DNA of 23,361 nucleotides, taken from assembly GCA_030152425.1 (NCBI GenBank), contig JASLJP010000228.1:1-23361 (forward strand). Reading direction: 5' to 3'. The translations under genes were made by a program, and so were the position numbers. The notes beneath the pieces were generated by a model. The model worked only from the letters and a program-made list of their open reading frames with translations, made no database searches and had not been told where the DNA came from. Origin of the DNA: Aquirhabdus sp. Its GTDB lineage: Bacteria; Pseudomonadota; Gammaproteobacteria; Pseudomonadales; Moraxellaceae. Below, piece after piece: positions 7,953-15,826 of this stretch (positions are counted from its first letter, which is position 1; each line of letters begins with the position of its first letter).

Positions 7953-9422
7953 GTGACCGAACCGACCGCCAATACGACTGTAGCCCTCTCCGCTGAACAC
8001 TGGGGACGCTGGAAAAACCGCGAAGAAATCGCTGAACGCATGATCGCCATCATTGGCCGTCTGTATCGTGAAAACGACGTCGTGGTAACCGTATATGGCC
8101 GTTCGTTGGTCAACATGTCCGTCATTCAAATCCTTAAGGCACATCGACGCGTGCGTATGATCGCCGGTGATCTGTCGGTGGTTGACACCATGCCGGTGCT
8201 TGAAGCGCTGGCTGAGTGCGGCAAACTGTCGTCATGCGAAATCGATCTGGGTAAACTGGCGCGTGCGTCGGGCGAAACCGGCACTGCAGCCAAAGAACTG
8301 CTCAAAGCTGCACTCGACGTGCTGCCGACCAACCAAACTCCTGCAGAGCCTAAAGACGTCGTCCTATATGGCTTTGGTCGTATCGGTCGTATCTTGGCGC
8401 GTTTGATCATCGAACAAGCCGGTCTGGGTCGTGGTTTGCGCCTGCGCGCTATCGTCGTGCGTAAATCATCGGAAGGTGATCTGCAAAAACGCGCCTCACT
8501 GCTGCGCCGCGATTCGGTGCATGGCCCATCTGAAGGCACCATCGCTGTCGATGAAGAAAACGAAGCGATCATCGCCAATGGCAACTACATCAAAGTGATC
8601 TATGCTGGCAGCCCGCAAGAAGTCGACTATACCGACTACGGCATCAAAGATGCCCTGCTGATCGACAACACCGGTAAATGGCGTGATGTTGAAGGCCTGT
8701 CTGTGCATCTGACCCGCCCAGGTATCGCCCGTGTGATCCTGACTGCTCCAAGCAAAGGCGAAATGAAAAACGTGGTGTACGGTGTGAACCATACCGATAT
8801 TCTTGACTCTGATCCGATCATCAGTGCTGCGAGCTGTACCACCAACGCCATCACGCCGGTGCTGAAAGTTATCCATGACAAATTCACCGTTTTGAATGGT
8901 CATGTGGAAACCGTTCACTCGTTTACCAACGACCAGAACCTGACCGACAACTATCACAAGGCTGATCGTCGTGGCCGTGCCGCAACGCTGAACATGGTCA
9001 TCACCGAAACCGGTGCTGCCAAAGCCGTAGCCAAAGCCCTGCCTGCGCTGAAAGGCAAGCTGACCGGTAACTCAGTTCGCGTACCGACACCAAACGTGTC
9101 GCTTGCGATCCTGAACCTGAATCTGGCGGTGGAAACCACCCGCGAAGAGATCAACGAATTCATCCGTGAAATCTCGGTCTACTCCAACCTGCAAGGTCAG
9201 ATCGACTACACCAATTCGACCGAAGTGGTGTCGTCAGACTTTATCGGTTCACGTAGCGCCGGTGTGTTTGATGCGCAAGCGACCATCGTCAGCGGCACGC
9301 ATGCCACCCTCTATGTTTGGTACGACAATGAAGTCGGCTATAGCTGCCAAGTGCTGCGTATCGTTGAACAAATGGCCGGTGTGAAATATCCACACTTTCC
9401 ATTGGAAACCGTCAGTGCCTAA
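7953..9422 (+). CDS. gap: Glyceraldehyde-3-phosphate dehydrogenase, long N-terminally extended form
   Basis: GAPDH interconverts glyceraldehyde-3-phosphate and 1,3-bisphosphoglycerate with NAD(P). The catalytic part starts near residue 135 with the Rossmann motif GFGRIGR (140-146) and includes the active-site SAASCTTNAITP with C295, then a C-terminal WYDNEVGYS. Residues 1 to about 130 form a helical extension absent from the 330-residue E. coli enzyme. Long forms like this occur in Acinetobacter and Pseudomonas relatives. The start is GTG at 7953, set by the strong AAGGAAG 6 nt upstream. Codon use is strongly biased like mdh, suggesting high expression. A terminator follows 12 nt after the stop. 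Cofactor preference cannot be read with confidence. Confidence 0.95.
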   Translation: MTEPTANTTVALSAEHWGRWKNREEIAERMIAIIGRLYRENDVVVTVYGRSLVNMSVIQILKAHRRVRMIAGDLSVVDTMPVLEALAECGKLSSCEIDLGKLARASGETGTAAKELLKAALDVLPTNQTPAEPKDVVLYGFGRIGRILARLIIEQAGLGRGLRLRAIVVRKSSEGDLQKRASLLRRDSVHGPSEGTIAVDEENEAIIANGNYIKVIYAGSPQEVDYTDYGIKDALLIDNTGKWRDVEGLSVHLTRPGIARVILTAPSKGEMKNVVYGVNHTDILDSDPIISAASCTTNAITPVLKVIHDKFTVLNGHVETVHSFTNDQNLTDNYHKADRRGRAATLNMVITETGAAKAVAKALPALKGKLTGNSVRVPTPNVSLAILNLNLAVETTREEINEFIREISVYSNLQGQIDYTNSTEVVSSDFIGSRSAGVFDAQATIVSGTHATLYVWYDNEVGYSCQVLRIVEQMAGVKYPHFPLETVSA

Positions 9423-9434
9423 TCGCACGGCATG

Positions 9435-9467
9435 AAAAAAAACCGACAGTCATGTCGGTTTTTTTTA
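9435..9467. terminator. Bidirectional intrinsic terminator between gap and the bestrophin gene
   Basis: ACCGACA (9442-9448), loop GTCA, TGTCGGT (9453-9459), with a run of A before and a run of T after, so each strand sees a U-tract. It ends gap and the minus-strand cluster 9486-14155. Confidence 0.93.
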
Positions 9468-9485
9468 TGGCTTGCGTTTGGTCTG

Positions 9486-10400
9486 TTAGCGCAGGACAAA
9501 ATTGATCGGCTGTAACGGGGCAGGGATGTCGGTTTCACCGAGACTGGTGCGCACGTCGATCTCGATGGTGCGCACCATGGCATCCAGTGGCAGGTCATTG
9601 GCCAGCACCCCAAACGGCTCTTCCAGCTCACTGCCCAAGGCGTCCAGCCCAAAGAAGGTATACGCAAGGAGGCCGACCACAACAGGGGTAAGAAAGCCCA
9701 AGGTGCTGCCCAAGCCGATCGGCAGCAACAGGCTGTATAAATAGGCGGTACGGTGGATCAGCAACGAGTAGGCAAATGGCGCAGGTGTCTTGCGGATGCG
9801 CTCACAGGCGGTATGCGTCGCTGACATGGCGGCGATGCGCGAAGCCAACTGCTGATAGCAGAGATCGGAGAGCTCCCCTTGCTTGAAAGCCTGCAACACC
9901 TGCTGATGCATGAGCTGCAGGATCAAGTCCGGTGGGTTAGGGTGCTTGGCCAATTGCGCGAGTTCCGCGCGTGTGAGCAAGGGGGTCAATCGCTGGAGAT
10001 GCTCCTCAAGAGACACCGTGCGCAGGGTGGCATTCAGGCTGTGTGCAAAGGCCATGCCTAAGTAGAGCACATGCTGGCGGGTGGTTGGTGACAGCAGATG
10101 CGTCTCGCGGATGAGGTTACGCAGTTGCAGGATCAGCGATCCCCATTCTTTGCGCGCTTCCCACCAGCGGTCATAGCAGACATTGTTGCGAAAGCCCAAA
10201 AAGATCGACAACGCCAAACCGATCAGCGAAAACGCCGCCACGGGTAGCTCGGGGATCAGGTGCGGGTTTTGATGCTCGAACAGCGCGATGGCGATTGACA
10301 GGGCAATGACCAAGATCAACTGCGGGGCGATATCCGGCAAGATGGAGCCACGCCAAGAAAATAGCATACGAAAGGCATTAGGACGGGGTCTGACGATCAT
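9486..10400 (-). CDS. Bestrophin-family (UPF0187) anion channel protein
   Basis: The 304-residue membrane protein carries the bestrophin hallmark LGFRNN (68-73) followed by YDRWWEARKEWG (76-87). Hydrophobic segments lie at about 23-41, 54-70, 218-235 and 238-255, matching the four-helix bestrophin core. Bacterial homologues are pentameric inner-membrane channels, some cation- and some anion-selective. The ATG at 10400 is chosen because the family starts near here and GGAAA lies about 10 nt upstream; a longer in-frame reading to 10562 is the shadow of radC. It is the last gene of the minus-strand cluster, 31 nt after radC, and ends just before a shared terminator. Confidence 0.9.
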   Translation of the reverse strand: MIVRPRPNAFRMLFSWRGSILPDIAPQLILVIALSIAIALFEHQNPHLIPELPVAAFSLIGLALSIFLGFRNNVCYDRWWEARKEWGSLILQLRNLIRETHLLSPTTRQHVLYLGMAFAHSLNATLRTVSLEEHLQRLTPLLTRAELAQLAKHPNPPDLILQLMHQQVLQAFKQGELSDLCYQQLASRIAAMSATHTACERIRKTPAPFAYSLLIHRTAYLYSLLLPIGLGSTLGFLTPVVVGLLAYTFFGLDALGSELEEPFGVLANDLPLDAMVRTIEIDVRTSLGETDIPAPLQPINFVLR

Positions 10401-10431
10401 AGCGAGTTTTCCAGCTCTTAAAGATACGCGG

Positions 10432-11112
10432 TTAGCGCGGCATGAGTCCCTGCATGGCCAATGACAGGCTGCCCTGACTGCCCACGATGATGTGATCGGC
10501 CAGCCTGATCTCCAGCAACGCGCAAGCTTGGTGGAGCTGCTGGGTGAGGCTGATGTCTGCATCGGAGGGTAGCGCAGGACTGTCCGGATGATTATGGGCT
10601 ACGATGATCTGTACCGCACGATGGGCGAGGGCGCGACTGAGCACCTCGCGGATATGCACGGCACAGGCAGTCATCGTCCCAAAAAACAGTTTTTCAAATG
10701 CGATGAGCCGTAGCTGGCTATCGAGAAACAGCACCGCAAAGACTTCACGGCGCTCGGCTTTAAGCTGCTGACTGATATAGCGGATGGTGGTCTGTGGGTC
10801 GCCAACACGAATGCCCTCACGCAGCTCGCTTTCGACATGGCGGCGGCCGAGTTCCAGTGCTGCCATCAGATGGGCATATTTGGCCATCCCGATACCATGA
10901 CAGGCCATCACGCTTTTGGCCGGGGCAGACAGTAGCCCAGCCAGACTACCAAACTCATCGATCAACAGTCTGGCGATGGCGACGGCAGAATGCTGAGCCG
11001 TACCGGTGCCTAAAAAAATTGCCAGCAGCTCGGCATCGGATAGGGCGGCAGCGCCTTTGGTCAGTAGGCGCTCCCGCGGTCGCTCCGATTCCGGCCAGTG
11101 GCGGATACTCAT
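10432..11112 (-). CDS. radC: RadC-family JAMM/MPN domain protein
   Basis: RadC proteins combine an N-terminal helix-hairpin-helix region (here up to about residue 90, CHGIGMAKYAHLMAALELGR) with a JAMM/MPN+ metal-binding domain. Despite the name, the E. coli gene's repair role has been withdrawn and the function is unsettled. The metal motif reads AHNHPDSPALPSDAD: His173, His175 and Asp186 are retained, but the usual HNHPSG is HNHPDS. The start is the ATG at 11112, giving 226 residues beginning MSIRHWPESERPRERL as in the family. That ATG overlaps the TGA of the upstream GGDEF-EAL gene (ATGA), implying translational coupling. In many gammaproteobacteria radC is divergent from coaBC; here 3.3 kb separate them. 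Confidence 0.93.
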   Translation of the reverse strand: MSIRHWPESERPRERLLTKGAAALSDAELLAIFLGTGTAQHSAVAIARLLIDEFGSLAGLLSAPAKSVMACHGIGMAKYAHLMAALELGRRHVESELREGIRVGDPQTTIRYISQQLKAERREVFAVLFLDSQLRLIAFEKLFFGTMTACAVHIREVLSRALAHRAVQIIVAHNHPDSPALPSDADISLTQQLHQACALLEIRLADHIIVGSQGSLSLAMQGLMPR

Positions 11113-13508
11113 GGTTGTACCGGTGGCGCAGGTGGTTGCTGCGGGGGCTGCCAGGCAGCGATCCAAGCGCGCAATTCCCCGCTGGGGATGGGCTTGGTCA
11201 TGAAGTAGCCTTGTCCCTGATCACAGCCGAGTTTGCCAAGCAAATGCCAGATCGCGGCATTCTCGATGCCTTCCGCGACGACGCGCAGTCCCATGTTGTG
11301 CCCCAGATCGATGGTCGAGCGCACGATCTTGGTGTCGCCCTCGTCATTGACCATGTTCAGCACAAAGGATTTGTCGATTTTTAGCTCGTCGACCGGCAGG
11401 CGTTTCAGATAGGCCAATGAGGAGTAGCCAGTTCCAAAGTCATCAATCGATAGCTCAGCACCTGTCTGATGCAAATGTTCGAGCGTTTCCAGCGCGCGCA
11501 TCGGATCATCCATGATTGCACTTTCCGTGATTTCCAGACAGAACGTGGCGGCGGGGAGGTGATAGCGCGACAGGATCTCGGCAAACTTGAGGGGCAGCTC
11601 CGGGTCGGACAGATCACGGGTCGACAGATTGACCGAGACTTTCAGCGCCAGTCCCTGCTGAGTGAGTTCGGCGCAGAGCGCGGCAGATTGCTCCAGTACC
11701 CATTGGGTGATGCTGCGGATAAATCCGGTCTGCTCGGCAAACGTGATGAACTCATCCGGATAGACCATGCCGCGCAGTGGATGTTGCCAGCGCATCAGCG
11801 ACTCCAGCCCGACCACGGCGCCGCTGGCCAGATCCAGCTTGGGCTGGACATAGAGCCGGAACTCATTGCGCTCCAAGGCATTTCTCAGTTCAGTCAACAG
11901 TGACAGACTTTTTTCGCTGGTCTCATCGATGCTCGGGTCATACACCACGGCGCCATCGCGCAGATGTTTGGCGTTATACATCGCCACTTCCGCCATCGAC
12001 AGCAGCGCCTCTCCGTCAGCGGCATGCATCGGAAATCCGGCGATCCCTAGACCCGCGCCCAGATCGACAGTTTGCTCTTCCAGTGTCAGCGGTTGCTCCA
12101 GCGCACGCAGGATGTTGCGGGCGATGGCTTGGGCTTGGATCAGGTCGGAGTGGGGCAGCAGGATGGCGAACTCATCGCCGCCCAGACGCGCCACCTGTGC
12201 CGAGGTGTGGGTGTTTTCCACCTGCGCCTGCAGTCGGTCACCTACGGCGCGCAGTAGCGCATCGCCAAAGCTGTGCCCCATGATGTCGTTGACATGCTTG
12301 AAACGGTCCAAGTCCATCATGAGCACAAACACGTGCTGGTCGCGCTGTTTGGCGGCGACGATCGACTCATTGAGGAAAATCGTGAACTGGGCGCGGTTGG
12401 GCAGGTTGGTCAGCGGATCCCAATACGCCAGTCGGCGGATTTCTTGCTCACGCTTCGAGATCCCGTCGCGCATGTTGGCAAAGGCCTGAGCCAAAGCACC
12501 GATTTCGTCGTCGCGTTTGAGCTTGATCACGCCCCCATAGTCGCCGCGTTCTAGTTGGCGAGCGCTATCTGCAAGTTGCCGTAGCGGCTGAGCCAGACGT
12601 TTGGCGGTCAGGATGCTGACCAGCACGGCAAAAAAGATACTGACGATGGTAAGGGCGATCAGTAAACGTTCCAGTTCACGGTATTCGGCGGTGGCTTCGT
12701 CGATCGAGCGGATCAGTAATACGCTGGTTTGCTCAGTGCCATTATTGCCCAAAATAATCTGCTTGGCGCGATAGCGTGTCCCTGCACCCTCGATATCAAA
12801 CGCGCCCGTCGCGGTGTCGGACATCAGTTGCAGGGCGTTGACCACACTGCTGGCATTGCTGGACGCCAGGGTGGAGCCAACGGCATACCAAGGATCGTGC
12901 CCATTGCGCGTGAGCAGGACGGCATCCAAGGCCGACAGCTCTTTCATTTCGCGTGCGAGTTGGCCGTCGATGTCGAAGCCCATTACCACCCAGGCGATGG
13001 TAATCGGGGCTTTGACCGGCATCACCACGATCTGAAATGGCTTGTGATCGACGATCGCGATGGCTGCCGTGCCATCGGATGCATCCGCTTGATCCAGCAG
13101 GGACAAGACCAAGGCATCCAGACCCTTGGCATGCATCATCGCAGACGGAATCAGAATTTGACGGTCGCCGCCGATCAGCATGGTCAGATCAGCGCGGGCA
13201 CGCAGACCACTGTTGGTGAGTGCGGACTGTACGGTGAGCAGGTCGTTTGCGTCCGCCGTGCCGATGGCTTCAGCAAAGGCCGTATCCCGAGCCACCACTT
13301 GGGCGCGCAGACGCAATTTTTGCGCATTCTGCTCGACCAGACTGCGAAATACTTTTTCGCCATTGCTGAGTTCGTGGCTGATCGAATTGCGTTCATTGCG
13401 GGCAATGCCATGCTGGATCACCAGCAAGCTGATGACCTGCACCACGATCAAAAGGGCAAGGAATAATGTGGCGATACGGCTTTCGAGGCTTTTAAAGCGT
13501 ATCTTCAT
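11109..13508 (-). CDS. Membrane sensor protein with HAMP, GGDEF and EAL domains
   Basis: This 799-residue inner-membrane protein makes or degrades cyclic-di-GMP. Order: membrane helix (about 11-33), periplasmic sensor region (about 34-280) of unassigned type, second helix (about 281-302), HAMP (about 303-355), GGDEF domain (about 355-525) and EAL domain (about 535-785), then a Pro/Gln-rich tail. The cyclase motif is intact (RLGGDEF, 441-447). No RxxD inhibitory site lies before it, so product inhibition is probably absent. The EAL signature reads ESL (569-571); N627, E659, D689, D690, K710 and E746 appear kept, so phosphodiesterase activity is plausible. Net activity cannot be read from sequence. 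It starts 2 nt after the cupredoxin-like gene and overlaps radC by 4 nt. Confidence 0.95.
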   Translation of the reverse strand: MKIRFKSLESRIATLFLALLIVVQVISLLVIQHGIARNERNSISHELSNGEKVFRSLVEQNAQKLRLRAQVVARDTAFAEAIGTADANDLLTVQSALTNSGLRARADLTMLIGGDRQILIPSAMMHAKGLDALVLSLLDQADASDGTAAIAIVDHKPFQIVVMPVKAPITIAWVVMGFDIDGQLAREMKELSALDAVLLTRNGHDPWYAVGSTLASSNASSVVNALQLMSDTATGAFDIEGAGTRYRAKQIILGNNGTEQTSVLLIRSIDEATAEYRELERLLIALTIVSIFFAVLVSILTAKRLAQPLRQLADSARQLERGDYGGVIKLKRDDEIGALAQAFANMRDGISKREQEIRRLAYWDPLTNLPNRAQFTIFLNESIVAAKQRDQHVFVLMMDLDRFKHVNDIMGHSFGDALLRAVGDRLQAQVENTHTSAQVARLGGDEFAILLPHSDLIQAQAIARNILRALEQPLTLEEQTVDLGAGLGIAGFPMHAADGEALLSMAEVAMYNAKHLRDGAVVYDPSIDETSEKSLSLLTELRNALERNEFRLYVQPKLDLASGAVVGLESLMRWQHPLRGMVYPDEFITFAEQTGFIRSITQWVLEQSAALCAELTQQGLALKVSVNLSTRDLSDPELPLKFAEILSRYHLPAATFCLEITESAIMDDPMRALETLEHLHQTGAELSIDDFGTGYSSLAYLKRLPVDELKIDKSFVLNMVNDEGDTKIVRSTIDLGHNMGLRVVAEGIENAAIWHLLGKLGCDQGQGYFMTKPIPSGELRAWIAAWQPPQQPPAPPVQP

Positions 13509-13510
13509 CG

Positions 13511-14155
13511 TCAGTTGCTCGAATCTGACGGAGCATTAGGGTTGACCAAAATGCGCTTCAGTAGGAGCTTGACGGTCGTTGCCGTCAGGGCATCCCCGGC
13601 TTTGATCTGGATGGTCTGGCTGAGCGGCTGGATCGAGGCCATGTTGTAGTGCCATGCTCTGAGCGTGTATTTGCCGGCAGGGGCCTCAAAGGTTGCGTCA
13701 CCCGCTGCATTGGTTTTGGCAAAGTAGGGTGTGTCAACGATTCGGATATAGGCCAACATGGCATCGTGAATGTTGCAGCCCAGCACGACCGTGCCTGCTT
13801 TATCAAAGATCTGCGGTGCTGCGGATTCACCAGAGTAGAGTTTTTGGTTGAAACGCTTGGCTGGCGAAAATGAATAAATATGGTGGCGGACTTTGTCGTG
13901 ATTGGGGAAGGTAATGCGGCTCCCAGTCTGTATCACGGTGACTAAAGGCAAGAATGTCAGGTTATTTTGTTCGATCTCGACATTTTGCGGCGGCTTGCTG
14001 GCAGGGGGCGCAGAGTCGGCTTCTGCATACAGCACGACATCAGCCAGTGGCTTGCCCTGTGCGTCGACGGCATGGATGGCAAAGCCACTGGCATTGGCGC
14101 TTCCTGCTAGACAGGACAGCACCGCGGCGACCACGGCGTGCAACGCGAATTTCAT
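13511..14155 (-). CDS. Periplasmic cupredoxin-like protein ('methylamine utilization protein' type)
   Basis: The 214-residue product has a Sec signal peptide (MKFALHAVVAAVLSCLAGSA, cleavage near residue 22-23). A cupredoxin-like domain follows. FPNHDKVRHH (83-92) gives the first histidine (H91, possibly H92), and GCNIHDAM supplies C127, H130 and M133. Together these are a plausible type 1 copper set, with C-x2-H-x2-M spacing. A carboxypeptidase-regulatory-like beta domain (about 25-45 and 140-170, GKYTLRAWHY) surrounds it. Homologues are often labelled methylamine utilization protein without evidence for that role. It is the first gene of the minus-strand cluster and 2 nt ahead of the GGDEF-EAL gene, suggesting it acts with that sensor. 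Ligand assignment is an inference. Confidence 0.85.
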   Translation of the reverse strand: MKFALHAVVAAVLSCLAGSANASGFAIHAVDAQGKPLADVVLYAEADSAPPASKPPQNVEIEQNNLTFLPLVTVIQTGSRITFPNHDKVRHHIYSFSPAKRFNQKLYSGESAAPQIFDKAGTVVLGCNIHDAMLAYIRIVDTPYFAKTNAAGDATFEAPAGKYTLRAWHYNMASIQPLSQTIQIKAGDALTATTVKLLLKRILVNPNAPSDSSN

Positions 14156-14452
14156 GGCATTATTCCATGCAGCTAATTTCCGTAGCCCAATGTTACGTGA
14201 TCGTGCGCAGCTATTCTAGCGATCAGGCTTATAATCGCTAAAGAAAAAGTGTATGTAGCGATAGCCGATGTCGCGTTCTGCAGCGGATCACCGGGCGATG
14301 CGCCATCGTACAAATGTTGGCCATCGACTGGCGGTCAGAAATGGTTTAAAAAGCACCATGAAGGCAAAAAATCGCCCCTAAATCGCGCGCTTTTTGGCAA
14401 ATCTGTGAATTGAATGCTATTGTTCACAAAATTGATTTTGAGTGTTTATGTA
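14156..14452. promoter_or_regulatory. Divergent intergenic region between the cupredoxin gene and coaBC
   Basis: About 300 nt with no convincing gene. On the minus strand TAGAAT (14213-14218) with TTAGCG (14236-14241) at a 17-nt spacing is a candidate cupredoxin promoter. TATAAT at 14230-14235 on the plus strand could start a long coaBC leader. The heptamer TAGCGAT occurs at 14217-14223 and 14256-14262 and inverted at 14234-14240, across both -10 candidates, so it may be an operator. Closer to coaBC the DNA is AT-rich. Confidence 0.4.
14217..14262. repeat. Three copies of heptamer TAGCGAT (two direct, one inverted)
   Basis: Copies at 14217-14223 (+), 14234-14240 (inverted, ATCGCTA) and 14256-14262 (+). 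The first two form a 7-bp inverted repeat with a 10-nt spacer, a layout typical of a dimeric regulator site. No known regulator is recognised. Confidence 0.55.
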
Positions 14453-15724
14453 ATGCAGTCAACCGCGCTATCCTCGTCATCCCCCGCTCAGCCCGCCATA
14501 AAAAATATCCTGCTTGGTGTCACCGGCGGCATCGCCGCATATAAGAGCGCGGTATTGGTACGTCGGCTGAAGGATGCAGGCTATGCGGTACGCGTGATCA
14601 TGACGGCAGGTGCTCAGGCCTTCGTAACGCCGCTGACGTTTCAGGCACTGTCCGGTGAGTCGGTACACACCTCGCTGCTCGATCCTGACGCCGAGGCAGG
14701 CATGGGTCATATCGAGCTGGCACGGTGGGCGGATCTGTTGTTGGTCGCCCCAGCCAGCGCCAATGCCTTGGCGCGTATAGCCGCTGGCAGTGCGGATGAT
14801 CTCCTGACCACCGTGATCCTTGCCACCCCGGCGCCGGTCATGGTCGCCCCGGCGATGAACCAACAAATGTGGCAAAACGCCATCACCCAGCGCAATCTGC
14901 AGATCCTGCGGGATTACAAGATAAATGTCATCGAGCCGGATTCCGGTAGCCAAGCCTGTGGCGATGTGGGTGCGGGACGACTGCCCGAGCCAGAAGAGCT
15001 GGTACAGATCGTCCAGCGTCATTTTGACGCGGGGGCGGCTGTGCCGTCGCCCCTGACCATCCCTGCCGTACTGGCGGGCAAACATGTGGTCATCACGGCG
15101 GGACCAACGCGTGAGGCGCTGGATCCTGTGCGCTATGTCAGTAACCATAGCTCGGGCAAGATGGGCTTTGCCCTTGCCGAAGCGTGCTTGGCCGCTGGCG
15201 CACGTGTGACCTTGTTGGCCGGGCCGGTGAGTCTGGCCACACCCGCAGGGGTAGAGCGCATCAATGTGATCTCCGCGCGGGATTTGCTGGCGGCCAGCGA
15301 GCGCGTGGTCGAGGCGGGCTGTGATGTGTTTATCGCCACGGCGGCGGTCGCGGACTATCGCGCCGAAAATATCGCACCGCAAAAAATCAAAAAACAAGGC
15401 GACTCTTTGACGCTGACCATGGTCAAAAATCCAGATGTGGTGGCGACCATCGCCAAGCATGCCAAGCGCCCATTTATGGTCGGCTTTGCTGCCGAGACCG
15501 AACAGATGGAAAGCTATGCGCGCGGCAAGCTGCAAAACAAACTGCTCGATATGATTGCCTGCAATGACGTGTCGCGCGGTGATATCGGCTTTGCCTCGGA
15601 CGATAATGCCATGACGGTGTTTTTTGCCGATCGTTTTGGGCTAGAAAAAGTCGTGCTGGCCAAGGCCAATAAACATGTGATCGCTGATCAGTTGGTGCAC
15701 TGTCTCGTACAGGCCGGGGCATAA
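14453..15724 (+). CDS. coaBC: Bifunctional phosphopantothenoylcysteine decarboxylase / phosphopantothenate-cysteine ligase
   Basis: CoaBC performs two steps of coenzyme A synthesis: joining cysteine to phosphopantothenate (CoaB, C-terminal) and FMN-dependent decarboxylation to phosphopantetheine (CoaC, N-terminal). CoaC signs, numbered from 14453: GVTGGIAAYK (22-31), catalytic His in GHIELARWAD (H86), the PAMNQQMW loop (133-140) and the flap Cys in SQACGDVGAGR (C169). CoaB signs: ITAGPTREALDPVRYVSNHS, SSGKMGFALAEA, and the KIKK lysines. I prefer the ATG at 14453, giving 423 residues. An in-frame ATG at 14414 adds a 13-residue hydrophobic stretch that looks like translated promoter DNA. The ribosome-binding site is weak for both. 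Confidence 0.95.
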   Translation: MQSTALSSSSPAQPAIKNILLGVTGGIAAYKSAVLVRRLKDAGYAVRVIMTAGAQAFVTPLTFQALSGESVHTSLLDPDAEAGMGHIELARWADLLLVAPASANALARIAAGSADDLLTTVILATPAPVMVAPAMNQQMWQNAITQRNLQILRDYKINVIEPDSGSQACGDVGAGRLPEPEELVQIVQRHFDAGAAVPSPLTIPAVLAGKHVVITAGPTREALDPVRYVSNHSSGKMGFALAEACLAAGARVTLLAGPVSLATPAGVERINVISARDLLAASERVVEAGCDVFIATAAVADYRAENIAPQKIKKQGDSLTLTMVKNPDVVATIAKHAKRPFMVGFAAETEQMESYARGKLQNKLLDMIACNDVSRGDIGFASDDNAMTVFFADRFGLEKVVLAKANKHVIADQLVHCLVQAGA

Positions 15725-15826
15725 TTTTAAGATCGCGAAATCCGTAGGTGTCTTGCGTAACCCCGCGCTTTAAGCGCATATTCGCACTAGGGATGGTTCA
15801 CTCATGACATGTAAAGGATACGTGCA

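Noticed and set aside
10401..10562. N-terminal extension of the bestrophin reading frame
   Set aside because: These 54 codons lie mostly within radC in another frame and lack family similarity; the start at 10400 has a ribosome-binding site.
11866..12489. 207-codon plus-strand frame inside the GGDEF-EAL gene
   Set aside because: Opposite strand of an intact two-domain enzyme; Ser/Arg/Ala-rich with no motifs.
14477..15535. 352-codon open frame antisense to coaBC
   Set aside because: The product is rich in Arg/His/Gln without domain signs, and coaBC on the other strand carries every catalytic motif. It is a composition-driven shadow.
15765..15777. GCGCTT-T-AAGCGC hairpin between coaBC and the SDR gene as a terminator
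   Set aside because: The stem is short with essentially no loop and no U-tract follows.
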